NCBI GenBank assembly: GCA_030431825.1
Contig: JAUIIJ010000024.1
Location: forward strand, 1 to 64,000
From: Alphaproteobacteria bacterium
Lineage (GTDB): Bacteria; Pseudomonadota; Alphaproteobacteria; Rhodobacterales; Rhodobacteraceae
DNA length: 64,000 nt
Reading direction: 5' to 3'
Shown: positions 38,137 through 45,278 of the stretch, one piece after another
Layout: each line of letters opens with the position of its first letter
Numbering within the stretch: the first letter of the stretch is position 1
Notes under the pieces: model-generated
Databases searched by the model: none
Told to the model about the DNA's origin: nothing
Seen by the model: only the letters and a program-made list of their open reading frames with translations
Made by a program: the position numbers and the translations under genes

Positions 38137-39626
38137 GCCAGTCCCCCATCCAGCGCCGCCACCGCGACACTGGCCTGTTCCACATCGTCGAACGGCAACA
38201 CGTCATCCCCCACGACCTGCCCGGTCTCGTGCCCCTTGCCCGCGATCAGCAGGGCGTCGCCGGCACCCAGTTCGTCAATGCCGCGCAGGATTGCCTCGGC
38301 GCGGTCGCCCACCTCGGTCGCGTCCGGCGCGCCCGCGAGCACCGCCTTGCGGATCAGGGCCGGGTCCTCGCTACGCGGATTGTCGTCGGTCACGATCACG
38401 AGGTCCGCGTTCTCCGCGGCTGCACGGCCCATCAGCGGGCGCTTGGTCGCATCACGATCACCACCCGCGCCGACAATGGCGATCAAGCGACCGAGCACAT
38501 GCGGCCGCAGGGCGGCAAGCGCGGTCTCCACCGCATCGGGCGTATGCGCGTAATCAACGAACACCGTGGCCCCGTTCGACCGGGTCGCCGCCAGTTGCAT
38601 CCGCCCCCGCACCGTGCTCAGCCGTGGCAAGGTGTCGAACACATCCCCCGGCGCATCGCCGCAGGCAATCGCAAGCCCGCAGGCCAGAAGCACGTTCTGC
38701 GCCTGAAACCCGCCAATCAGGTTCAGCCGCACCTGGTGCGGTCTGTCCCGAAAGGAAAACCGGATGTCCTGACCGGTGGAATCAAAGCGCTGTGACAACA
38801 GGTTTATGTCACCCAGACCCCGGCCGGTTGTGACGATCTGCTGCCCCTTGGCGGCGGCGATCGCACGCATTTCCGGACCCCGGTCATCGTCCAGGTTGAT
38901 GACCGCCGTGCCCTCGGCTGGCAGCACGCGGCGGAACAGGCCGGCCTTGGCCGCGAAATAGGCCTCGAACGTATCGTGATAATCCAGATGATCCTGAGTG
39001 AAATTCGTGAACCCCGCCGCTGTCAGGTGCACACCGTCAAGGCGGCGCTGCTCAAGCCCGTGGCTCGACGCCTCCATCGCCGCATGGGTGATCTCATTTG
39101 CGGCCGCGGCGGCCAGGGTGCGGTGCAGGGTAATGGGTTCGGGCGTGGTGTGGGCAAGCGGCGCGGTCCAGGCGCCTTCGACCCCGGTGGTGCCAAGATT
39201 GATCGCCGCGTGCCCGAGTTCGGTCCAGATTTGCCGCACGAATGTCGCGACCGAGGTCTTTCCATTCGTGCCCGTGACCGCGACAACGGTCTTGGGCTGC
39301 GCGGCGAACCAGAGCGCCGCGGTAAAGGCAAGCGTCTGGCGCGGATCATCGGCGACGATCAGCGCAGCATCGGATGCGGCCAGTTCGATCTCGGCCAGCG
39401 CCGCCCCCTCCGCGTCGGTGAGGATCGCCGCCGCGCCCATGCGCAGCGCGTATTTGATGAATTCGCCGCCATGCACGCGGCTTCCCGGCAGGGCGGCGAA
39501 CAGGAAACCATCCCTGACCTCGCGGCTGTCGACGGCAAGACCGGTGATCTGCGGGTCCCGCCCGCCGCGCGCCGTCAGCGCCAGTTGGCTCAGCGATTTG
39601 ACCGGCGGTGTTTCGGCTGTGCTCAT
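38133..39626 (-). CDS. murE: UDP-N-acetylmuramoyl-L-alanyl-D-glutamate--meso-DAP ligase MurE
   Basis: MurE adds meso-diaminopimelate, the usual third residue in alphaproteobacteria. The 497-residue protein has ITGLAVDSREVRDGFLFAAL, the P-loop VAVTGTNGKTSVATFVRQI, NLGTTGVEGAW, AAMEASSHGLEQRRLDGV, FTNFTQDHLDYHDTFEAYFA and the DAP-recognition block VTDDNPRSEDPALIRKAVL (the DNPR sequence marks DAP rather than lysine specificity). It is 18 bp from ftsI. Confidence 0.96.
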   Translation of the reverse strand: MSTAETPPVKSLSQLALTARGGRDPQITGLAVDSREVRDGFLFAALPGSRVHGGEFIKYALRMGAAAILTDAEGAALAEIELAASDAALIVADDPRQTLAFTAALWFAAQPKTVVAVTGTNGKTSVATFVRQIWTELGHAAINLGTTGVEGAWTAPLAHTTPEPITLHRTLAAAAANEITHAAMEASSHGLEQRRLDGVHLTAAGFTNFTQDHLDYHDTFEAYFAAKAGLFRRVLPAEGTAVINLDDDRGPEMRAIAAAKGQQIVTTGRGLGDINLLSQRFDSTGQDIRFSFRDRPHQVRLNLIGGFQAQNVLLACGLAIACGDAPGDVFDTLPRLSTVRGRMQLAATRSNGATVFVDYAHTPDAVETALAALRPHVLGRLIAIVGAGGDRDATKRPLMGRAAAENADLVIVTDDNPRSEDPALIRKAVLAGAPDATEVGDRAEAILRGIDELGAGDALLIAGKGHETGQVVGDDVLPFDDVEQASVAVAALDGGLA

Positions 39627-39644
39627 GTGCCCGGCTCCCCAAGG

Positions 39645-41429
39645 CTAGTTTGAAGTCAGCCTTATACCAGCGGACTGTCCCGGTTCAACGTCGGGACGCA
39701 CGCCCAGAAGGGGCGCGATGCGGCCGATCATTTCCGCCGCGACCGGAACCGCTGTCCAGCCGGCGGTACGCCGCGGCTCGCTGCCGGAATTCTCGGACGG
39801 TTCATCCAGCGTGACGATCAGTACGTATTTCGGATCCTGCACCGGGAACAGGGTGGCAAAGGTCGCGATGACCTTGTCTTCGTAATACCCGCCACGCGGT
39901 TTGGGTTTGTCCGCCGTTCCGGTCTTGCCGGCCACACCGTATCCCGGCACCTCGCCCAGGCTCGCGGTGCCATCGGTCACCACCCGGCGCAGCATGTAGC
40001 GCGACGCCGCCGCCGCCCGGTCGGACATCACCCTTGGTCCGTATTGCGGGCCGTCCTGACGCAGGATCGTCGGCTTGACGTAGAAACCGCCATTGGCAAT
40101 CGCCGCATAGCCCGCCGCCAGATGCATCGGGCTGATCGACAGGCCATGACCGTAAGAGATCGTCATCGTGCTGAGCTCGGACCAGTTTTTCGGCAGGAGC
40201 GGCTCGGCGCCGCTGGCCTCGACAACTTCGAACGGGGTCACCGACAACATGCCGAGCGCGCCCAGGAATTGCTTCTGACGCGCGGCGCCGACCTGTTGCG
40301 CCAGCCGGGCGGTGCCGATATTCGAAGATTTCTCGATGATCTTGGACACCGACAGCTCTTTGCCATAGTTCCTGAAATCCGAGATCCGGAACTTGCCCCA
40401 ACGCAGCGGCCCGCGAATGTCGATCATGGTGTCCGGACCGACAAGGCCGAGGTCCATCGCCTGGGCCGCGGTAAAAATCTTGAAGGTCGACCCAAGCTCG
40501 TACACGCCCTGTACCGCGCGGTTGAACAACGGGCTGGCCGACGGATCAAACCCCGAGGTGGGGGGACGCGGGCGTTCGTTCGGATCGAAATCGGGCAAAG
40601 ATACGACCGAGATCACCTCGCCCGTATGCACATCCATCAGGATCGACGTGGCGCCGCGCGCGTTCATCAGCTTCATGCCGCCATAAAGCACCCGTTCGGC
40701 GGCTGCCTGCACCGTCAGGTCCAGCGACAATTGCAACGGTTTCGTGCCGTTGGCCGGGTCGCGCAAATAGTCGTCGAACTGCTTTTCGACCCCGGCAACC
40801 CCGATCACCTCGGCGGCGTTCACACCCTCCTTGCCGAAACGCGTCCCACCGAGCACATGCGCCGCGAGGGTGCCGTTCGGATAGAGCCGCATCTCGCGCG
40901 GACCGAACAACAGCCCCGGATCGCCAAGATCATGCACCGCCTGCTTCTGCTCGGGGCTGATCTTTTTCTTGATCCAGACGAATTTGCGCTTGCCGGTAAA
41001 GTCCTTGAGCAGACGGTCCGGGTCGAGATCGGGGAAAATCCGCGCCAGCCCCTCGGCCGCGGCCACCGGATCGATCAGCCTGGGCGGCTGCGCATAGAGC
41101 GAATGTGTCTCCAGATTGGTTGCCAGAATGCGGCCCCTGCGATCGACGATATCCGCTCGCTGTGTGGCGATGGTCGTATCCCCGCCGCTGGCGACGGGTT
41201 CCTTGGCTTCGGACGTCGCAAGAAACCCCATGCGCAGGCCGACCACGGCAAACGCGCAGAAAAAGAAGAAACCGAGAACCAGCAACCGCCCCTCGGCGCG
41301 GGCGCGGGTGCGATCGCGCATTTCCTCGTGGCGGCGGCGGATATTCTCGCGTTCGATGACGTCGGGGTTTTCTCCCTTGGCCCGCGCGGACAGGATACGT
41401 GCGAGCGGACGGAGCGGGGTGCGGATCAC
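39645..41429 (-). CDS. ftsI: Septal D,D-transpeptidase FtsI (PBP3)
   Basis: FtsI crosslinks septal peptidoglycan in complex with FtsW. The 594-residue class B PBP has a cytoplasmic basic tail, one membrane anchor (LLVLGFFFFCAFAVVGLRMG, about 49-68), a PBP dimer domain (about 90-245) and a transpeptidase domain. The nucleophile is S314 in YELGSTFKIF (STFK), the SSN motif is EKSSNIGTARLA, and the KTG motif lies in GYGVAGKTGTADKPKP. The start overlaps the ftsL stop by 4 bp. The length is usual. Confidence 0.97.
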   Translation of the reverse strand: MIRTPLRPLARILSARAKGENPDVIERENIRRRHEEMRDRTRARAEGRLLVLGFFFFCAFAVVGLRMGFLATSEAKEPVASGGDTTIATQRADIVDRRGRILATNLETHSLYAQPPRLIDPVAAAEGLARIFPDLDPDRLLKDFTGKRKFVWIKKKISPEQKQAVHDLGDPGLLFGPREMRLYPNGTLAAHVLGGTRFGKEGVNAAEVIGVAGVEKQFDDYLRDPANGTKPLQLSLDLTVQAAAERVLYGGMKLMNARGATSILMDVHTGEVISVVSLPDFDPNERPRPPTSGFDPSASPLFNRAVQGVYELGSTFKIFTAAQAMDLGLVGPDTMIDIRGPLRWGKFRISDFRNYGKELSVSKIIEKSSNIGTARLAQQVGAARQKQFLGALGMLSVTPFEVVEASGAEPLLPKNWSELSTMTISYGHGLSISPMHLAAGYAAIANGGFYVKPTILRQDGPQYGPRVMSDRAAAASRYMLRRVVTDGTASLGEVPGYGVAGKTGTADKPKPRGGYYEDKVIATFATLFPVQDPKYVLIVTLDEPSENSGSEPRRTAGWTAVPVAAEMIGRIAPLLGVRPDVEPGQSAGIRLTSN

Positions 41430-41776
41430 AGCGGTTCCTCCACGGCCAGCGTGGAAATGTCGATCGGGTTCATCAGGGACAACGCCTCTGGCACCGGATA
41501 GCTGACTTCGTCGACACGACCGAACTGATCCGGGCGCAACGGCAAAAGGCCCAGCCTGTCGAAATTGATGTTGGCCAGCTCACGAATGCGGTTGGGACGG
41601 TTCAGATAGGCCCATTCCGCGCGCAACACGCTCAGCCGCGCCTGCGCCGCGCCGATTTCGCGCTGCAATTGCCGGGTCTCGCCCAGAACCCGCTGCGTGG
41701 CATAGTTTTCGCGATAGGCCCAGAAGGCCAGCCCAAACACCGCAAGGGCGGCCAGAACATAAGCGATGCTGCGCAT
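41426..41776 (-). CDS. ftsL: Cell division protein FtsL
   Basis: FtsL is a small divisome protein that, with FtsB and FtsQ, controls FtsWI activation. The 116-residue product has an N-terminal membrane segment ([22 protein letters not shown]), a following coiled coil with TQRVLGETRQLQREIGAAQAR, and the AWAYLNRPNRIRELA-like motif (here EWAYLNRPNRIRELANINFD) that is typical of this family. The protein is poorly conserved, so location is important: its ATG overlaps the rsmH stop (TGATG), and its stop overlaps ftsI. Confidence 0.9.
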   Translation of the reverse strand: MRSIAYVLAALAVFGLAFWAYRENYATQRVLGETRQLQREIGAAQARLSVLRAEWAYLNRPNRIRELANINFDRLGLLPLRPDQFGRVDEVSYPVPEALSLMNPIDISTLAVEEPL

Positions 41777-42768
41777 CAGCGTCCTCCTTTCAGCTGTGGC
41801 ATTCCGATGGCCTGCGCGTCGAGCTCGCCCGCAGGGGCGTCGGTGCGGATCGCCACCCGCAGCTTGGCCGACCGCGCCCGGGGATTCTCGGCAAGCTCGA
41901 TCTCGTCAGGTCCGATCGCCTTGCGTGACTTGAGGGTGAATTGCGGCGGTGCCTGTTCGGTTTCGGGCGCATAACGATTGGCCCGCCCGCCCTGCCCGGC
42001 GCGCGCCGCCAGAAACCGTTTGACCATGCGATCCTCGATGGAATGAAAGCTGACCACCGCAAGCTGCCCGCCGGGCCGCAGCGCCCGCTCGGCCGCCATG
42101 AGGCCGCGATAAAGCTCGTCATATTCTTCGTTGACGGCGATACGCAGCGCCTGAAAACTGCGCGTGGCCGGATGAGATTGCCCCGGCTTGGCGCGCGGCA
42201 GGCAGGATTCGATGATCTCGGCGAGCTGCAGGGTGCGCGTGATGGGCGCGTCGCTGCGCGCGCGGATGATGGCCCGTGCGATGCGCCGGCTTGCCCGCTC
42301 CTCGCCATAGTGGAACAGGATGTCGGCAAGCACGCTTTCGCCCGCTTCGTTCACCAGATCCGCCGCGGACGGCCCGGTTTGCGACATGCGCATGTCCAGC
42401 GGTCCGTCCTGCATGAAGGAAAAGCCGCGCGCGGCCTGGTCGAGCTGCATCGAGGACACGCCCAGATCGAGCACCACGCCATCGAGATCGCTGGCATACT
42501 CGTCCATGCGCGAGAACACGCCCTGCTGCATCAGCAGCCGATCACCGTATTGCGCGGCCCATCCGCGCGCCATCTCGAAGGCCAGCGGATCGCGATCGAC
42601 CGCCACCACCCTCTCGGCCCCCGCGTCCAGCAACCCGCGAGTATAGCCACCCGCGCCGAATGTGCCATCCAGCCAGACGCCGCCAACCGGCGCAACGGCC
42701 GCAAGCAACGGGCGCAGCAGGACCGGAACGTGGGCGTCAGACCTGTCCGCGCTGCCCGTGACCGTCAT
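41776..42768 (-). CDS. rsmH: 16S rRNA m4C1402 methyltransferase RsmH (MraW)
   Basis: RsmH methylates N4 of C1402 in the ribosomal decoding centre using S-adenosylmethionine. The 330-residue protein has [34 protein letters not shown] (SAM loop), [57 protein letters not shown] and [15 protein letters not shown]. The frame is open to 43146, but the family start is the ATG at 42768 ([18 protein letters not shown]), 4 bp beyond the mraZ stop. Confidence 0.97.
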   Translation of the reverse strand: MTVTGSADRSDAHVPVLLRPLLAAVAPVGGVWLDGTFGAGGYTRGLLDAGAERVVAVDRDPLAFEMARGWAAQYGDRLLMQQGVFSRMDEYASDLDGVVLDLGVSSMQLDQAARGFSFMQDGPLDMRMSQTGPSAADLVNEAGESVLADILFHYGEERASRRIARAIIRARSDAPITRTLQLAEIIESCLPRAKPGQSHPATRSFQALRIAVNEEYDELYRGLMAAERALRPGGQLAVVSFHSIEDRMVKRFLAARAGQGGRANRYAPETEQAPPQFTLKSRKAIGPDEIELAENPRARSAKLRVAIRTDAPAGELDAQAIGMPQLKGGR

Positions 42769-42772
42769 CGGA

Positions 42773-43291
42773 TCAGCCCCCCGAACCGCCGGACGGTGCG
42801 GCACCGTCCAGGTAGACAAGGGGATCGAAATCGTCGGGAAGATCGTCCAGCCAGGCCTCGGTCTTGGCCAATTCCTCGGTATCATAGGTCTCGGGCTTCC
42901 ATATCTGGAATGTGTCGCCGGCAGCGATAAAGAACGCTTCACCCTCCAGCCCGATCTTGTTTCGCAGCTTGGCGGGCAGAACCAGGCGCCCGGTCTCGTC
43001 AACATTGGTCGGAAAGGACTGGCCGTGGAACAGGCGCTGCAGCATCTTGCGCTCCATCGAGCCACGGGGCATCGCGTCGATCTTGGCATCGACCTCGTCG
43101 ATGGCCTCCATCGTATAACACTCAAGGTAGCTTCGCCGGTGATCACCGTAGACGATCACAAGCTCGGGGTTGCCGCCGGGATTACAGCTGGGGTCACCGG
43201 CCTCGAGAACGCGGCGAAAAGAGGCCGGGATCGTCACCCTGCCCTTCGTGTCCACCTTGTGGTGGCCTTCGCCTCTGAACCTGCGGCCCAA
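42773..43291 (-). CDS. mraZ: Transcriptional regulator MraZ
   Basis: MraZ is a DNA-binding repressor of its own dcw operon and also binds RsmH function. The 172-residue protein has two SpoVT/AbrB-like MraZ repeats. The first has [20 protein letters not shown] (about 10-29) and the second has [19 protein letters not shown] (about 95-113), with the DxxGR signature in each. A C-terminal extension, [20 protein letters not shown], is typical of alphaproteobacteria. The start appears to be TTG at 43291, with AAGGAAAGG upstream; no ATG or GTG start fits the first residues GRRFRGE. A TTG start could reduce expression of this regulator. Confidence 0.93.
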   Translation of the reverse strand: MGRRFRGEGHHKVDTKGRVTIPASFRRVLEAGDPSCNPGGNPELVIVYGDHRRSYLECYTMEAIDEVDAKIDAMPRGSMERKMLQRLFHGQSFPTNVDETGRLVLPAKLRNKIGLEGEAFFIAAGDTFQIWKPETYDTEELAKTEAWLDDLPDDFDPLVYLDGAAPSGGSGG

Positions 43292-43349
43292 GTTCTCTGC
43301 CTTTCCTTGCGCGTCCCGACGCCCGTCCGTTCACCCCCTGAATGAGAAA

Positions 43350-43385
43350 CGGCGGGTTGATCCGCTGCCACCGATCAACCCGCCG
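43350..43385 (-). promoter_or_regulatory. Long hairpin in the mraZ leader
   Basis: A perfect 13-bp stem, CGGCGGGTTGATC paired with GATCAACCCGCCG, encloses a 10-nt loop. It lies 58 nt upstream of the mraZ start on the minus strand. In that direction the stem is followed by TTTCTCATT, too weak for a sure terminator. A smaller perfect hairpin, CCCGC-TTT-GCGGG, lies upstream at 43393-43405. The pair may act as an attenuator, an RNA-stability element or a protein site in the dcw leader. Confidence 0.55.
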
Positions 43386-43405
43386 CCATCGTCCCGCTTT
43401 GCGGG

Positions 43406-44059
43406 TGTCCAGTCGCGCGCGCCACCTGGGGGGATGTCTGCTCGCTTGCGCGCCGGATCTCTTGGTCTGATGAAGCCGAAGCCTGTATGAAACCTGCTTA
43501 TCGTTGGTTTGGGGTCGTTTGGTGCCCCTGCTGTCTTCTTCATCCGATGAACTAGGGATGCCACGGGAATTCATGGGACGCAATAGTTTTCTACGGGAAA
43601 ATACCAGTCAGGCAGTGCGATGCGGATCAAGACGATCCTTGAAATTCACGGAATCTGTGGAATTTTTGTCACAAATTGGGATGTTGTTCGGACCAACCAC
43701 AACATGTGGTATAATTGAGGCATCCGAAAAATTTCCCACGATTTCCCGAAAAATATTGGTCCTGTGTCATTCCGGACTCGAATGTTCGCTATAAGTTCCA
43801 GATTTCACTCAAAAACCCGGGCCGATGCGACGGCTGCTCTCTGCTTGATTCTGACCGGTTCGAACGATCTGCGACCCCGTCCCATGATTTCCCAGATCAG
43901 GTCTTTGCAATCGCGGCGCGCGCATGAGGGCGTCATCCTTGCCGCCGTCATACATTATAATAGCAGCCGAATACCGACCGGGCCCACTGCGCGAACCGGA
44001 CATTCCGAAACACTACCTGTCGGCAGTGCGGCGCGGGCTGGCTCACGCCATCCCGCCGT
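43406..44059. other. Gene-poor interval upstream of mraZ
   Basis: No convincing gene is seen on either strand. On the minus strand, towards mraZ, a promoter-like area at 43700-43750 holds TCGGGAAATCGTGGGAAATT (43749-43730) and then TTATACC. The interval is richer in A and T than the genes around it. A short C-terminal tail of the mrp pseudogene was sought here and not found. RNase P RNA, which in some alphaproteobacteria lies near mraZ, was also sought (GAGGAAAGTCCGG block) and is absent. Confidence 0.5.
43730..43749 (-). promoter_or_regulatory. Possible MraZ-type operator (GGGA repeats)
   Basis: On the minus strand CGGGAAATCG and TGGGAAATTT form two direct GGGAAAT repeats spaced 10 bp apart. 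MraZ proteins bind direct TGGGN-type repeats with about 10-bp period. A related CGGAT follows 11 bp later and TTATACC about 12 bp after that. The element lies about 440 bp upstream of the mraZ start, which would imply a long leader. Identification rests only on this match. Confidence 0.3.
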
Positions 44060-44397
44060 CGACAAGTCGCCGTGCCCGGCCCGGGCGAACGCCACCGCGA
44101 GTTTCAAGGATACAGTGGATTTGCCGACACCCCCTTTTCCCGACGCGATCGAGGTGATGCGATCGACACCGCCGCGCCTTCTCGACGCCCCCCCATATTC
44201 AGGACGGCGGTTTCTGCAGCGCGGCGAAGCTGCTCCACCTGTTCGGACATCGCGGGTGACGGGACTTCAAACACGACACACACGGATTTTCAGTCAATCG
44301 TGATGGCACACACTATTTCACGACTCACAAGAGCGCCGCCATCGGCAAGAATCAGGGCCGAAAGTGCTGATTTAACATGACCTTGCGTCAATTTCAT
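44060..44397 (-). pseudogene. mrp: Decayed mrp/apbC gene (P-loop iron-sulfur carrier ATPase)
   Basis: On the minus strand ATG 44397 has a perfect AAGGAGG (44410-44404) and starts MKLTQGHVKSALSALILADG, GALVSREIVCAITID, then TGA at 44292-44290. In the same frame, reading continues as VVFEVPSPAMSEQVEQLRRA, AETAVLNMGG, matching the N-terminal DUF59/MIP18-like domain of Mrp. A run of seven G (44193-44187) shifts the frame. In another frame GVDRITSIASGKGGVGKSTV and LKLAVAFARAG follow, with the deviant Walker A of Mrp. Homology then stops. About two thirds of the 350-residue protein are gone, along with the linker between domains. It is divergent from the DUF1127 gene. Confidence 0.8.
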
Positions 44398-44629
44398 GAG
44401 GCGCCTCCTTGCCTGATACTGGTAGATGCACACTCCGTTTCACCCAACGCGGGAATTCTGATCGCTTTCTGGGCATATATGAGGCAAGTGCCTGCCAAAC
44501 ATACATTTACTCCATGCAATTGCTGCATAGCAGCATTGATCAGACTTCTATTGTGCATCCGCAGCATTCGCCTATCTTGTCTTCAAGTTGAGGCGCTAAC
44601 GAACAACAGCGCATCTGAGGTAAAGAACA

Positions 44630-44839
44630 ATGAGCACACTTGTACTTAAGAAATCAAACGCCGCCCCGATTGCATCCAATTGGTTGCAGCGGCTCAAAAT
44701 CCGGTTTCACAACTACCGTGTGTATCGCAATACGCTGAACGAACTGTCTGCTCTGTCGGATCGCGAACTCGCAGACCTGGGCTTGCATCAGTCGATGCTG
44801 CAACGCGTTGCATATCAGGCCGCCTACAAGGCGCACTGA
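44630..44839 (+). CDS. DUF1127 protein, CcaF1-like
   Basis: The 69-residue basic protein has the DUF1127 core: NTLNELSALSDRELADLGLH (about 35-54) with the DRELADLG motif and then a basic flank. The N-terminal half is rich in K and R (LKIRFHNYRVYR). In Rhodobacter sphaeroides such a protein, CcaF1, is cotranscribed with CcsR small RNAs, binds RNA and helps their maturation. Here too the gene is followed directly by CCUCCUCCC-motif RNA units. GAGGTAA lies before the start. A weak TTGTGC-15 bp-CTATCT pair at 44551-44577 may be the promoter; RpoH-type control is expected from the family but not shown. Confidence 0.85.
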   Translation: MSTLVLKKSNAAPIASNWLQRLKIRFHNYRVYRNTLNELSALSDRELADLGLHQSMLQRVAYQAAYKAH

Positions 44840-44866
44840 CCGCGAGGCCAAACCAGTTAACCCGAT

Positions 44867-44948
44867 CAGGCTCTCCTCTCCTCCTCCCTGGAGCGTCTGT
44901 TTCTCGCGGCGGCACCCCTCCTCCTCCCTGGTGTCGCCGCACCTTTTT
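44867..44948 (+). ncRNA. CcsR/cuckoo-like small RNA, unit 1
   Basis: Two hairpins each present CCTCCTCCC in the loop. The first (44867-44899) has a short stem GCTC/GAGC with the motif at 44880-44888. The second has an 11-bp stem, GCGGCGGCACC (44906-44916) paired with GGTGTCGCCGC (44930-44940) with one G-U pair, and the motif at 44920-44928. ACCTTTTT (44941-44948) follows, so the second hairpin is also a terminator. The CCUCCUCCC loops mimic the 3' end of 16S rRNA. This is the hallmark of the CcsR or cuckoo RNAs downstream of DUF1127 genes. Confidence 0.85.
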
Positions 44949-44949
44949 G

Positions 44950-45056
44950 CCGGTCCAGCAGACCGGCCCTGATACACCGGGCGTTCTCCTCCTCCCTGCG
45001 CCCTGGTGTTGTAAGAGCGGCGGCACCTCTCCTCCTCCCTGGTGTCGCCGCACCTT
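44950..45056 (+). ncRNA. CcsR/cuckoo-like small RNA, unit 2
   Basis: The unit opens with a small hairpin CCGGTC-CAGCA-GACCGG (44950-44966). Hairpin one pairs ACACCGGGCG (44974-44983) with CGCCCTGGTGT (44999-45009, one bulged T) and has CCTCCTCCC at 44988-44996. Hairpin two pairs GCGGCGGCACC (45017-45027) with GGTGTCGCCGC (45041-45051) and has the motif at 45031-45039. No T-run follows, only ACCTTCC, so transcription probably runs on into unit 3, with RNA processing separating them. Confidence 0.85.
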
Positions 45057-45061
45057 CCATT

Positions 45062-45173
45062 CCGGTCCAGCAGACCGGCCCTGATACACCGGGCGCTCTC
45101 CTCCTCCCTGCGCCCTGGTGTTGTAAGAGCGGCGGCACCTCTCCTCCTCCCTGGTGTCGCCGCATCTCTTTTT
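45062..45173 (+). ncRNA. CcsR/cuckoo-like small RNA, unit 3
   Basis: This copy is almost identical to unit 2: CCGGTC-CAGCA-GACCGG (45062-45078), ACACCGGGCG (45086-45095) paired with CGCCCTGGTGT (45111-45121) with CCTCCTCCC at 45100-45108, and GCGGCGGCACC (45129-45139) paired with GGTGTCGCCGC (45153-45163) with CCTCCTCCC at 45143-45151. The tract ATCTCTTTTT (45164-45173) follows, making a good final terminator. Confidence 0.88.
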
Positions 45174-45278
45174 CATCCAGCATGTTGCAAAGGCGGCCAG
45201 ACCCGTTGCCAAACCGGCGCGGATCATTTCTGTTGTCGACGAACCGTATCCGCATCCCCCCACAGGAAAACCCAACGC

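Larger units (their letters stand above)
44950..45173 (+). repeat. Two 112-bp direct repeats carrying small RNA units
   Basis: The segments 44950-45061 and 45062-45173 are near-identical tandem copies with a period of 112 bp. The second hairpin of unit 1 at 44906 keeps the same spacing (111 bp). The differences lie mainly in the first loop bases and after the second stem. Recent duplication is the simplest explanation. Confidence 0.9.

Noticed and set aside
43406-44059. RNase P RNA near mraZ
   Set aside because: The conserved GAGGAAAGTCCGG block is missing on both strands.
43764-44303. A 179-codon plus-strand protein upstream of the DUF1127 gene
   Set aside because: Much of it is the antisense reading of the mrp pseudogene (the DLPTPPFPDA stretch is opposite the Mrp P-loop), and no ribosome site is seen.
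44867-45173. CRISPR array from the repeated 111-112 bp units
   Set aside because: There are only three units, the repeats are much longer than CRISPR repeats, no variable spacers exist and no cas genes are near. Hairpins with CCTCCTCCC explain the pattern.
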